64,000 nucleotides of DNA from Ruminococcus sp. AM22-13 (GTDB lineage Bacteria > Bacillota > Clostridia > Lachnospirales > Lachnospiraceae). The position numbers and the translations under genes are program-made. The notes beneath the pieces are model-generated. The model made no database searches. It was not told the origin of the DNA and saw nothing but the letters and a program-made list of their open reading frames with translations. The stretch is taken from positions 1 through 64,000 of the forward strand of contig NZ_QRIL01000014.1 of NCBI RefSeq assembly GCF_003471165.1, written 5' to 3'. Of this stretch, positions 8,276 through 16,743 are shown piece by piece. The number at the start of each line of letters is the position of its first letter. Within the stretch, counting starts at the first letter, position 1.

Positions 8276-9727
8276 ATGGCAGTTTTAGAGAATTGCGAAC
8301 CGAAAAGGGTATTTCATTATTTTGAAGAGATTTGCAAGATCCCGCATGGATCAGGAAACACCAGGCAGATCAGTGACTATTTGGTACAGTTTTCAAAGAA
8401 TCATGATCTGAAATATATTCAGGATGAGATGAATAATGTAGTTATTTATAAACCGGGAACAGCAGGATATGAGAATGCACCGACAGTAATTGTTCAGGGA
8501 CATATGGATATGGTATGTGAGAAACGTCCGGACGTAGATCACGACTTTACAAAAGATGGATTAAATCTTTCTGTTGAAGGTGACTATGTATCTGCGAATG
8601 GAACAACTCTCGGTGGCGATGACGGAATCGCAGTAGCTTATGGTCTGGCACTTCTGGAAAGTGATACGATTGCACATCCTCCTCTTGAAGTATTTATTAC
8701 TGTAGATGAGGAAATCGGTCTTCTTGGTGCTGTCGGATTTGACTGCAGCGTATTAAAAGGAAGAAGATTCATCAACCTTGATTCTGAAGCAGAGGGAAGT
8801 CTCTGGATCAGTTGCGCAGGAGGTCTTTCCGGAATCAGCCATATTCCGGTGACAAGACTGGAAGCGAAAGGTGAGAAACTGACAGTTAAGATCAGTGGTC
8901 TGATGGGTGGCCATTCTGGTGCTGAGATTGATAAGAACCGTGCAAATGCAAACTCTCTTCTGGGTAAATTCCTTCATGGCCTTGATGCGAAAGCAGGCTA
9001 TGAGCTGATCAGTGTACAGGGCGGTCAGAAAGATAATGCGATCACAAGAGAATCCATAGCAGAACTTCTTACTGTTAAAGAGAACGTAGAAGCTGTTAAA
9101 GAGTATGCCGCTTCTATGCAGACTGCATGGAGAGAAGAGTATACAGGAACTGATGAAGGAATCACAGTAACTGTCACAGAGGAAGGTGAGCAGGATGCGA
9201 AAGTTCTTCATCCGACAAGTAAAGAGAAAGTTGTATTCTTCCTTGTAAATGTACCGTATGGCGTTCAGAAGATGAGTGGAACTATCAAAGGACTGGTAGA
9301 GACTTCTACAAATATCGGTATTCTGAAGACATCTGAGAACGAAGTGCTGGGAAGCTCCAGCATCAGAAGTTCTGTGGAGACAGCCAGAGACGCACTTTCT
9401 GATAAGATTGAATATCTGACAGAATTTCTTGGCGGAGAATATGAGAGACAGGGTGTATATCCTGCATGGGAGTACCGCAAGGATTCACCGCTTCGTGATA
9501 AGATGGTGGAAGTTTATGAAGAAATGTATGGTCAGAAGCCAAATGTAGTGGCAATTCATGCAGGTCTTGAGTGTGGACTTTTCTATAAGAAGATGGAAGG
9601 TCTGGACTGTGTATCCCTCGGACCGGATATGAAGGATATTCATACATCTGAGGAGGTTCTTAGTATTTCTTCTACAGAGAGAGTGTGGAAGTATCTGGTG
9701 AAAGTTCTGGGAGCTCTTAAAGACTGA
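8276..9727 (+). CDS. pepD: Aminoacyl-histidine dipeptidase (M20 family, PepD)
   Basis: The 483-residue cytoplasmic zinc dipeptidase hydrolyses Xaa-His and other dipeptides. The metal-site motifs are clear: VQGHMDMVCEK (His, Asp), TTLGGDDGIA (bridging Asp), TVDEEIGLLGA (catalytic Glu), NLDSEAEG, GLMGGHSG in the lid, and IHAGLECG toward the C-terminus. The ATG at 8276 is preceded by GGAGG at the right distance; an earlier in-frame ATG would overlap that site. It is monocistronic, with a good terminator at 9735. Family identity is secure; physiological substrates are inferred from homologues. Confidence 0.93.
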   Translation: MAVLENCEPKRVFHYFEEICKIPHGSGNTRQISDYLVQFSKNHDLKYIQDEMNNVVIYKPGTAGYENAPTVIVQGHMDMVCEKRPDVDHDFTKDGLNLSVEGDYVSANGTTLGGDDGIAVAYGLALLESDTIAHPPLEVFITVDEEIGLLGAVGFDCSVLKGRRFINLDSEAEGSLWISCAGGLSGISHIPVTRLEAKGEKLTVKISGLMGGHSGAEIDKNRANANSLLGKFLHGLDAKAGYELISVQGGQKDNAITRESIAELLTVKENVEAVKEYAASMQTAWREEYTGTDEGITVTVTEEGEQDAKVLHPTSKEKVVFFLVNVPYGVQKMSGTIKGLVETSTNIGILKTSENEVLGSSSIRSSVETARDALSDKIEYLTEFLGGEYERQGVYPAWEYRKDSPLRDKMVEVYEEMYGQKPNVVAIHAGLECGLFYKKMEGLDCVSLGPDMKDIHTSEEVLSISSTERVWKYLVKVLGALKD

Positions 9728-9734
9728 CGGTGTT

Positions 9735-9766
9735 ACACCCTGCTGTTTGTGGCAGGGTGTATTTTT
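9735..9766 (+). terminator. Intrinsic terminator of pepD
   Basis: ACACCCTGC pairs with GCAGGGTGT around an 8-base loop, followed by ATTTTTG. Confidence 0.85.
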
Positions 9767-9770
9767 GATT

Positions 9771-9821
9771 AAGGGACGCAGAGAGAGGACATTAGGTCAT
9801 GACCTAATGTCCTCTCTCTGC
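9771..9821. repeat. Perfect 44-bp palindrome preceded by AAGGGACGC
   Basis: Bases 9778-9821 are their own reverse complement, beginning GCAGAGAGAGGACATTAGG and centred on TCATGA, with no unpaired loop. The leading AAGGGACGC is shared with the hairpin element at 16501-16583, suggesting a common short repeat family. Confidence 0.75.
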
Positions 9822-9926
9822 TGGTTATTGGACGATTTTTAAAATCTTATTTGAAGCTAAATGCTTTATAGGTTCTATATTTTCATTTTAATGCATATAC
9901 TGTAACAGAATGCGGAGGTATCTCAT

Positions 9927-10769
9927 ATGTTTGATCCGTATAATGCGCGGACTTCGTTGGTTCGATATATTTTGCCGTTGTTTGTGCTTGTGGTGATGGT
10001 GGTTATGTTGCAGATGATGCTGGATATGCGCAGCCGGGCTTCGGCTTTGAAGGCGGAGGCTTGTGAGGAGAGTGATTTCAGGCAGCAGCATGTGACGCCC
10101 GGGCTTTATCGCAGTATCTGGAAGGCTGCACTGGTCGAAGGGACGGGGGCTGATGGGTTTGCGAATATTTTGACGGCGACGATGCTGAATTCGGGATTTT
10201 ATCCGAGGCAGGTCCGGGCGGACAGTGTGCCGTATCGGAAGTATAAACCAGAGGAATATGAGCGGCTTATGGAGGCTTATCAGTCTGTATGGTCGGATCT
10301 GAAATATTTTCCCATTCCATCTACAGAAGTTGATTTTGAAAATACCTATGGTGCGCTCAGGGATTATGGAGGCTTGCGTGTACATGAAGGCTGTGATTTG
10401 TTTGGACGTAAGAAGGAGTCTGGCTATTATCCGGTCTTAAGTGTCACAGATGGCGTGGTAGAGAATATCGGGTGGCTTCCGTTGGGTGGCTACAGGATTG
10501 GAATACGTGCCCCGAAAGGCGGGTATTTTTATTATGCCCATTTGGATACATATGAGAAAGATTTCCAGACGGGGGAAGAGGTATCGGCAGGAGATATCCT
10601 GGGATATATGGGAAATACCGGATATGGTACAGAAGGTACGCGTGGCATGTTTCCGGTTCATCTTCATCTGGGAATTTATATCAGGACACCGCATTATGAG
10701 GAATTGAGTGTAAACCCTTACTGGGTGTTGAAGGCCATTTCTAAAAAAATCAGAAACTATTCATATTAG
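9927..10769 (+). CDS. Membrane-anchored M23-family peptidase
   Basis: The 280-residue protein has one N-terminal membrane segment (about 13-33, LPLFVLVVMVVMLQMML), so the rest is extracytoplasmic. Residues about 145-260 form an M23 (lysostaphin/LytM-type) domain. The zinc motif HEGCD starts at His153, and HLH is at about 245-247, so the enzyme looks catalytically intact and should cut peptidoglycan cross-links. The central region (about 40-140) has no recognised domain. Codon use is unusually rich in G-ending and TTG codons in the first 300 bases compared with neighbours. The start ATG has GGAGG upstream. Confidence 0.85.
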   Translation: MFDPYNARTSLVRYILPLFVLVVMVVMLQMMLDMRSRASALKAEACEESDFRQQHVTPGLYRSIWKAALVEGTGADGFANILTATMLNSGFYPRQVRADSVPYRKYKPEEYERLMEAYQSVWSDLKYFPIPSTEVDFENTYGALRDYGGLRVHEGCDLFGRKKESGYYPVLSVTDGVVENIGWLPLGGYRIGIRAPKGGYFYYAHLDTYEKDFQTGEEVSAGDILGYMGNTGYGTEGTRGMFPVHLHLGIYIRTPHYEELSVNPYWVLKAISKKIRNYSY

Positions 10770-10833
10770 CGAGATATTTTTTTAAATCTATGCTATAATA
10801 ACAAAATGTATGAAATGCAAGGAGCGAGTGAAG

Positions 10834-11643
10834 ATGGAAATACAGTTATGGAGAAGCATTTTGTGCCCGTATGAACTGGCTGTAAGAGAGCTGGAAGTGA
10901 AATTTAATCACATTATCGATGAGTGTAAAGAGAACGATATTTACTGTCCGATCGAGCAGGTAGAGGGCAGAGTTAAGAGTGTAAGCAGTATCCTTGAGAA
11001 AATGCAGCGCAAGCATATTCCTATGGAGAAGATGGAAGAGGAACTGGAGGATATCGCAGGTGTTCGTATTATCTGCCAGTTTGAAGAGGATATAGAGACG
11101 GTTGCTTCTATGATTCAGAAAAGAAGCGATATGACTATAAAGAGCGAGAAGAATTATCTGAAACATATTAAGCAGAGTGGATACAGAAGTTATCATCTGA
11201 TCATTTATTATACAGTGGATACCATTAATGGACCTAAGAAGCTACAGGCAGAGATTCAGATCCGTACAATGGCGATGAATTTCTGGGCAACGATCGAGCA
11301 TTCCCTGCAATATAAATATAAAGGTGATATGCCGGAGCATGTTGCAGAGCGTCTGAGCAAGGCAGCAGATGCTATCAATGCTTTGGATCATGAGATGTCT
11401 TCTGTACGAAATGAGATCATGGATGCACAGAACTCTTCCCAGATGCAGTCTAACCTGGTGAAAGATATCCTCATTAATATCGAAAACCTGTACAAGATCG
11501 CAAATAAACGTGAGATTATGAAGATTCAGGATGAATTCCTGAGAGTATTCCGCACAAAGGATCTCCAGCAGCTGAAGCGATTCCACAGACAGCTTGATAT
11601 TATTTCAGAAGGATATCGTGCGCAGGCGGTATATCATCATTAA
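10834..11643 (+). CDS. relQ: Small alarmone synthetase, RelQ/YjbM-like GTP pyrophosphokinase
   Basis: The 269-residue protein is a single RelA/SpoT synthetase domain without hydrolase or TGS domains, so it should make (p)ppGpp from ATP and GTP or GDP. Key stretches are RVKSVSSILEKMQRK, DIAGVRIIC, SGYRSYHLIIYY and EIQIRTMAMNFWATIEH, all typical of RelQ. The C-terminal helical tail (about 190-269) is longer than in the 211-residue B. subtilis YjbM. The ATG at 10834 has AAGGAG nine bases upstream. An extended -10 (TGCTATAAT at 10791-10799) precedes the gene. It could be named RelP, but RelQ-like spacing fits better. Confidence 0.88.
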   Translation: MEIQLWRSILCPYELAVRELEVKFNHIIDECKENDIYCPIEQVEGRVKSVSSILEKMQRKHIPMEKMEEELEDIAGVRIICQFEEDIETVASMIQKRSDMTIKSEKNYLKHIKQSGYRSYHLIIYYTVDTINGPKKLQAEIQIRTMAMNFWATIEHSLQYKYKGDMPEHVAERLSKAADAINALDHEMSSVRNEIMDAQNSSQMQSNLVKDILINIENLYKIANKREIMKIQDEFLRVFRTKDLQQLKRFHRQLDIISEGYRAQAVYHH

Positions 11644-11650
11644 TATGGAG

Positions 11651-11680
11651 TATTATGATATCAGGATTATGGGAGTTGTT
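11651..11680. repeat. Decayed end of the second dispersed repeat family
   Basis: ATGATATCAGGAT matches the end of the elements at 23347, 37001 and 57373 (which read GATATCAGGATC). The internal hairpin is missing. It is a weak, fragmentary copy between relQ and ygiQ. Confidence 0.35.
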
Positions 11681-11737
11681 TTGCAACGGAGCAATCCGCA
11701 GATATCAATATCATCAAGTACATACGAGGAAATATAA

Positions 11738-13717
11738 ATGCAGGATTTTTTACCGGTAACTAAGAAAGAAATGAAACAGAGAGGATGGAATCAGGTAGAC
11801 TTCGCCTACATCACAGGCGATGCCTATGTGGACCATCCTTCCTTTGGCACGGCAATCATCAGCAGGCTGTTGGAGAGCCGTGGATATAAAGTGGGAATCA
11901 TCAGTCAGCCGGACTGGAAGAAGAAAGAGAGTATCCAGGTATTTGGTGAGCCGCGACTGGGATTTCTGGTATCAGCGGGAAACATGGATTCCATGGTGAA
12001 CCACTATACAGTGTCCAAGAAGCACAGACAGAAGGATTCCTATTCACCAGGCGGTCAGATGGGACTTCGCCCTGACCGTGCGGTGATCGTATACAGCAAT
12101 CTGATTCGTCAGACTTATAAAAAGACACCCATTATTCTGGGTGGAATTGAAGCCAGCCTGAGACGACTGGCCCATTATGACTATTGGGACAACAAAGTAA
12201 AACACAGCGTACTTCTTGATTCCGGAGCAGACATAATCTCTTATGGAATGGGCGAACATTCAATCGTAGAGATTGCGGATGCACTTTCAAGCGGAATTCC
12301 TGTAGAAGAGCTTACTTATATTGCTGGAACCGTATTTAAATGTAAAGATCTCTCCAGAATTTATGAGCCAATTATTCTTCCGTCCTATGAAGAGGTAAAA
12401 GAAGATAAAAAAACATACGCAGACAGCTTTGCCATTCAGTATCAGAATACAGACCCGTTTACCGCCAGACCAATGGCAGAGTCTTACGGAACAAAGGGAT
12501 ATATCGTACAGAATCCTCCGGCGCTGCCTCTGACACAACAGGAGATGGATGATGTCTATGCGCTTCCCTATACGGAGAAAGTACATCCCATGTATGACGA
12601 GCTGGGTGGAATCCCGGCACTAGAGGAAATTAAGTTCAGCCTGACGAGCAACAGAGGATGTTTTGGCGGCTGTAATTTTTGCGCTCTGACATTCCATCAG
12701 GGAAGAATTCTTCAGACCAGAAGTCATGAATCCTTGATTGAAGAGGCCACCAGAATGACAAAAGATCCCGATTTTAAGGGCTATATTCATGATGTTGGTG
12801 GCCCTACCGCAGACTTCAGACAGCCATCCTGCCAGAAACAGCTCACCAAGGGTGTATGTAAGAACAAGCAGTGCCTGTTCCCGACACCATGTAAGAACCT
12901 GACGGTAGATCATTCGGATTATGTTGCCCTTCTTCGCAAACTGCGCAGGATTCCGGGAGTTAAGAAAGTATTTATCCGCTCCGGTGTACGTTTTGACTAT
13001 GTGGTAGCAGACCGGAATAAGACGTTTTTGAATGAACTGGTAGAACATCATGTAAGCGGACAGCTGAGAGTTGCTCCTGAACATGTATCAGATCAGGTAC
13101 TCAAATACATGGGGAAACCAAGTCACAGCATTTATCAGCAGTTCCTTAAAGAATATGATGCAGCCAATAAAAAAACAGGAAAGCAGCAGTATGCAGTACC
13201 ATATTTCATGTCTTCCCATCCGGGCTGCACCATGAAAGAAGCTGTAAAACTGGCGGAATATGTCCGCGACCTTGGCTTTACCCCGGAACAGGTACAGGAT
13301 TTTTATCCGACGCCGTCTACTCTTTCTACCTGTATGTACTATACAGGAATTCATCCTCTCACAGGTGAGAAAGTATACGTGCCGAAGAATCCTCACGAGA
13401 AAGCCATCCAGCGAGCCTTGATGCAGTACAAGAACCCTGCAAACAGAGAACTGGTACTCGAAGGTCTTAAAATGACCGGCAGAATGGACCTGGTAGGATA
13501 CGGTACGAAATGCCTGATCCGCCCGATACGCGAAGGTCATGGAGAGCATCAGGGAAATGATGGCGGCAAAAAGAATAATGGCCGTAGTGACAGCAGAAAT
13601 ACAAGAAGAGGTTTAACAGACTTCAGAGGAAACAAGAGAAACGCCACTATATCTGCGAAGAAAAGTACAATAAGAAACACACATAAGAAAAGCAACTCCA
13701 AAGGAGGACGAAAGTGA
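11738..13717 (+). CDS. ygiQ: YgiQ-family radical SAM protein
   Basis: The 659-residue cytoplasmic protein has the YgiQ layout: N-terminal cobalamin-binding-like region (about 1-280) with DFAYITGDAYVDHPSFG, then a radical SAM domain with the iron-sulfur ligands C308, C312 and C315 in CFGGCNFC. A Cys-rich insertion follows (CKNKQCLFPTPC), and APEH and HPGCTM motifs lie in the C-terminal half. The reaction of this family is unknown. The last 60 residues are a low-complexity Lys/Arg/Asn tail, possibly RNA-binding. GAGGAAATATAA precedes the ATG. The stop overlaps the GTG start of the next gene by four bases. Confidence 0.9.
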   Translation: MQDFLPVTKKEMKQRGWNQVDFAYITGDAYVDHPSFGTAIISRLLESRGYKVGIISQPDWKKKESIQVFGEPRLGFLVSAGNMDSMVNHYTVSKKHRQKDSYSPGGQMGLRPDRAVIVYSNLIRQTYKKTPIILGGIEASLRRLAHYDYWDNKVKHSVLLDSGADIISYGMGEHSIVEIADALSSGIPVEELTYIAGTVFKCKDLSRIYEPIILPSYEEVKEDKKTYADSFAIQYQNTDPFTARPMAESYGTKGYIVQNPPALPLTQQEMDDVYALPYTEKVHPMYDELGGIPALEEIKFSLTSNRGCFGGCNFCALTFHQGRILQTRSHESLIEEATRMTKDPDFKGYIHDVGGPTADFRQPSCQKQLTKGVCKNKQCLFPTPCKNLTVDHSDYVALLRKLRRIPGVKKVFIRSGVRFDYVVADRNKTFLNELVEHHVSGQLRVAPEHVSDQVLKYMGKPSHSIYQQFLKEYDAANKKTGKQQYAVPYFMSSHPGCTMKEAVKLAEYVRDLGFTPEQVQDFYPTPSTLSTCMYYTGIHPLTGEKVYVPKNPHEKAIQRALMQYKNPANRELVLEGLKMTGRMDLVGYGTKCLIRPIREGHGEHQGNDGGKKNNGRSDSRNTRRGLTDFRGNKRNATISAKKSTIRNTHKKSNSKGGRK

Positions 13718-14388
13718 CAGCAGAGAAGAAGCCAAACAACACAAAATCTTCAGCTAAGTCTAAAACATCAAACAATAAAAAATCAAAGAAAATTTCCAAA
13801 GGAAATTTCGGATACTTCAAAAGCGAAAAGAAACGCCGCCTGATCATCACGGCGATTCTTTTCGCAGTACCGTTATTTATCTTCTTTACATCCTGGATTT
13901 ACTTTAAAACAAGAATGACTGTCTGGACAGTAGTGGCAGTAGTCGGATGTCTTCCGGCATGCAAATCCATGGTAAGCCTGATCATGATCCTGAAATGCAG
14001 ACCAATGGATGCAGGACTGTATCAGAAAATCCAGGAACATCAGGGCAGCCTTGATATGGCATATGAATTATACATGACCTTCTATGAAAAGAGTGCTTAT
14101 ATCGACGCAGTAGCAGTATGCGGAAACACTGTAGCAGCCTACAGCAGCGACCCGAAGATCGATGCCTCTTTCATGGAAACCAATTCCCAAAAAATTATCC
14201 GCAAAAACGGCTACAAAGCCACAGTAAAGATTTTCACAGACCTTCGCCCATTTCTGGAACGCCTTGATTCCATGAATGACCACAAAGAAAGTCTGGAAGA
14301 AGGTATTAAATTTACTCCGGATGAGAAATACCCGGATCTTTCCAGAAACGAACTCATCCGACAGACGATCTTGGCTATTTGTCTGTAG
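13714..14388 (+). CDS. Hypothetical membrane protein with two membrane segments
   Basis: The 224-residue protein starts at GTG 13714 inside the end of ygiQ, with AAAGGAGG upstream. Residues 1-40 are Lys/Ser/Asn-rich. Two membrane helices follow at about 47-65 and 71-94 (IITAILFAVPLFIFFTSW; VWTVVAVVGCLPACKSMVSL). The remaining 130 residues are soluble and probably cytoplasmic, judging by the positive N-terminus. I do not recognise a family. It is in an operon between ygiQ and an RluA-type synthase. Codon use is C-ending-rich like the genes that follow. Confidence 0.75.
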   Translation: MTAEKKPNNTKSSAKSKTSNNKKSKKISKGNFGYFKSEKKRRLIITAILFAVPLFIFFTSWIYFKTRMTVWTVVAVVGCLPACKSMVSLIMILKCRPMDAGLYQKIQEHQGSLDMAYELYMTFYEKSAYIDAVAVCGNTVAAYSSDPKIDASFMETNSQKIIRKNGYKATVKIFTDLRPFLERLDSMNDHKESLEEGIKFTPDEKYPDLSRNELIRQTILAICL

Positions 14389-14421
14389 CCATGAAATATT
14401 GAGAAAGATATATTAGAAATA

Positions 14422-15447
14422 ATGAAAGAATTTATAATAGAAGAAAACGAAGCCGGACAGCGCTTTGACAAGTACCTTGCCAAGCTTCTTAAAGAAGCCT
14501 CTAAAAGCTTCTTCTACAAAATGCTCCGCAAGAAAAACATCACCCTGAATGGGAAAAAAGCCACCGGAAACGAAAAACTCCTCAAAGGCGACACCATCAA
14601 ACTATTCCTGAGTGATGAAACTTTCGACAAATTTGCCGGAAGCACCCAGGTAGCAAGAGCCTACTGTGAATTAGACATCATTTATGAAGATGCCGATATC
14701 ATTATCATCAACAAACCAGCAGGAATGCTCTCTCAGCCAGCAGACGACGGCGAACCATCACTGGTAGAATACCTGATCGGTTATCTCCTGAAAAAAGGCG
14801 AACTCACAGAAGAACAGCTAAAAACTTTCAAACCATCCGTGTGCAATCGTCTCGACCGAAACACCAGCGGCATGGTCTGTGCTGGCAAAAGTCTCGCCGG
14901 ATTGCAGTTCCTATCCGGAATCTTTCATGACAGAACGCTCCATAAATACTATCTCTGTCTGGTAAAAGGCAAACTGGACAAACCTGCCCATATCAAAGGC
15001 TACCTGCACAAAGACAAAAAAACCAACAAAGTAACCGTAAGCAAACAAGAATTTCCTGATTCCCTGCCAATCGAAACCGCATACCGCCCGCTTGGCAGTA
15101 ATGGAAAAATGACACTCCTGGAAGTAGAACTGATCACAGGCCGAACACATCAGATCCGAGCCCACCTGGCCGGAACTGGTCATCCGCTCCTGGGAGACAC
15201 CAAATACGGTGACAATGAATTCAACAAACAATACACCCGTCATGGAGTAAAACATCAGCTTCTCCATGCATACAGATTAGTAATTCCGGAGACAGACCAA
15301 GCCTTCGTGGCACCGGTGCCGGAGCTTTTTTTCAAAATCATCAATGAAGAACACCTGCAGGAGGCATATCATGAAAATCTGGAAAGAAGTATGGGATTAC
15401 GCAAAAATGATCATCATAGTGGTGCTGATTGCAACACTCATAAATAA
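14422..15447 (+). CDS. RluA-family pseudouridine synthase with S4 domain
   Basis: The 341-residue enzyme isomerises uridine to pseudouridine in RNA, probably rRNA. An N-terminal S4-like RNA-binding domain (about 1-65, FDKYLAKLLKEAS) precedes the catalytic domain. Catalytic Asp145 lies in NRLDRNTSGMV, and IINKPAGMLSQP and GRTHQIRAHL are also present. It resembles the RluC/RluD group, but the exact target uridines cannot be read from sequence. The last 26 codons overlap the start of lepB in another frame, so its C-terminal residues are unlikely to be part of the fold. No strong ribosome site is visible upstream. Confidence 0.88.
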   Translation: MKEFIIEENEAGQRFDKYLAKLLKEASKSFFYKMLRKKNITLNGKKATGNEKLLKGDTIKLFLSDETFDKFAGSTQVARAYCELDIIYEDADIIIINKPAGMLSQPADDGEPSLVEYLIGYLLKKGELTEEQLKTFKPSVCNRLDRNTSGMVCAGKSLAGLQFLSGIFHDRTLHKYYLCLVKGKLDKPAHIKGYLHKDKKTNKVTVSKQEFPDSLPIETAYRPLGSNGKMTLLEVELITGRTHQIRAHLAGTGHPLLGDTKYGDNEFNKQYTRHGVKHQLLHAYRLVIPETDQAFVAPVPELFFKIINEEHLQEAYHENLERSMGLRKNDHHSGADCNTHK

Positions 15448-15931
15448 CGTAGTACTTATCAACGCCAAAATCCCTTCCGAATCAATGGAAAAAACCGTTA
15501 TGACCGGAGATCGTCTCTTCGGCTTCCGAATGGCATATGGTATCAATATAGATCTCTTCGGGCATGAAATATCAAAAAAAATAAAAGACCCTGAGCGATT
15601 TGACATCATCATCTTCAAATATCCGGACGATGAAAAAAAACTCTTCATCAAGCGCCTCATCGGACTCCCCGGAGAAAAAGTCCAGATCACAGACGGAAAA
15701 GTTTACATCAACGACTCCGAAATCCCACTGGACGACAGCTTCATCCCCGAGAAAGCAAGAGGAAACTTCGGTCCATACGAAGTTCCCGAAAACAGCTACT
15801 TCATGCTTGGAGACAACCGCAACCACTCTAAAGATTCCCGCTGCTGGAAAACCACCAACTTTGTAACCTTTGACGAAATTGTAGGCAAAGCCGTCATCCG
15901 GTATTATCCGTCGGTGAAATTACTTAAATAA
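15371..15931 (+). CDS. lepB: Signal peptidase I
   Basis: The 186-residue membrane protease removes signal peptides of exported proteins. The N-terminal membrane anchor is at about 10-30. Catalytic Ser38 lies in IPSESM and the general base Lys94 in FIKRLIGLPGE; GDNRNHSKDSR follows near the C-terminus. The chosen ATG at 15371 has CAGGAGG just upstream, although an in-frame ATG exists 27 bases earlier. It overlaps the preceding synthase gene by 77 bases. Exported proteins encoded in this window (CbiK-like, lysozyme, transglutaminase-like) are potential substrates. Confidence 0.92.
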   Translation: MKIWKEVWDYAKMIIIVVLIATLINNVVLINAKIPSESMEKTVMTGDRLFGFRMAYGINIDLFGHEISKKIKDPERFDIIIFKYPDDEKKLFIKRLIGLPGEKVQITDGKVYINDSEIPLDDSFIPEKARGNFGPYEVPENSYFMLGDNRNHSKDSRCWKTTNFVTFDEIVGKAVIRYYPSVKLLK

Positions 15932-15954
15932 GAAAAATCTTAAAGGAGAACAAT

Positions 15955-16488
15955 TTGGCAACATGGAATAGCAGAGGCTTACGAGGCTCCACACTGGAAG
16001 ACCTCGTAAACCGCACCAACGAACAATATAGAGAAAAAGAACTTGCACTCATCCAGAAAATCCCAACACCCATCACCCCCGTCCGAATGGACAAAGAAAA
16101 CCGTCATATCACCCTGGCCTACTTCGAACAGCGAAGCACCGTAGACTACATTGGAGCAGTACAGGGAATCCCCATATGCTTTGACGCCAAAGAATGCGCC
16201 ACAGACACCTTCCCCCTCGCAAACATCCATCCCCACCAGGTAGAATTCATGCAGGCATTTGAAAAACAAGGCGGCATAGCATTCTTTCTCATATTCTACA
16301 GCCACGAGAACCAATTCTACTACCTCCCCTTGCGCCACCTCCTCATCTTCTGGACCCGAATGCAAGAAGGCGGCCGCAAAAGTTTTCGAAGAGAAGAACT
16401 CGATCCGCAATACTATCTCAACAAAAAAAGTGGATTCTTGGTTCCGTATCTTGATGGGATTCAGATGGACCTAAATGAAAGAGAGTAG
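15955..16488 (+). CDS. recU: Holliday junction resolvase RecU
   Basis: The 177-residue nuclease resolves four-way DNA junctions in recombinational repair in Firmicutes. Signatures are GSTLEDLVNRTNEQY, PTPITPVRM, STVDYIGAVQG, FDAKECATDTFPL and HPHQVEFMQAFEKQGGIAF; the Asp and the Glu/Lys of the FDAKE segment form the metal site. The start is TTG at 15955 with AAAGGAG seven bases upstream; no ATG gives the full N-terminus. It follows lepB by 23 bases and probably shares its transcript. In Bacillus recU sits beside a penicillin-binding protein gene; that partner is not here. Confidence 0.9.
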   Translation: MATWNSRGLRGSTLEDLVNRTNEQYREKELALIQKIPTPITPVRMDKENRHITLAYFEQRSTVDYIGAVQGIPICFDAKECATDTFPLANIHPHQVEFMQAFEKQGGIAFFLIFYSHENQFYYLPLRHLLIFWTRMQEGGRKSFRREELDPQYYLNKKSGFLVPYLDGIQMDLNERE

Positions 16489-16500
16489 GGGATGTTACTC

Positions 16501-16583
16501 ATAAAGGGACGCGCAGAAACATATTTGCTTTCAGGTGCGGTTTCGGCATCTGGGATATCATATCTTTCTGAGCGTCCCTTATA
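16501..16583. repeat. GGGACGC stem-loop element after recU
   Basis: ATAAAGGGACGCGCAGAAA pairs with TTTCTGAGCGTCCCTTAT across a 44-base loop, with one or two bulges. No clear T run follows, so it is not an obvious terminator. It shares AAGGGACGC with the palindrome at 9771-9821. Confidence 0.65.
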
Positions 16584-16612
16584 AAAATAAAGAAAAACAA
16601 CTTCCACAGGGA

Positions 16613-16641
16613 TTGACAATTTTCCCAAAACCCTATATAAT
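16613..16641 (+). promoter_or_regulatory. Strong SigA promoter of the histidine operon
   Basis: TTGACA and TATAAT with a 17-base spacer lie 102 bases before hisZ. The leader between is too short for a T-box riboswitch and no leader peptide with His codons is seen. Confidence 0.8.
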
Positions 16642-16743
16642 CTATCTGGTTTTCGTATTAGCTTAGTATCACGTTACTAAACTAAAGCGGTAAGAGGTAA
16701 AGTATAATAAGAAACAAAAAACATAACCACAGGAGGACCAACC

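Noticed and set aside
16642..16743. T-box or His leader peptide before hisZ
   Set aside because: The leader is about 100 bases, with no T-box sequence, no run of His codons and no terminator-antiterminator pair.
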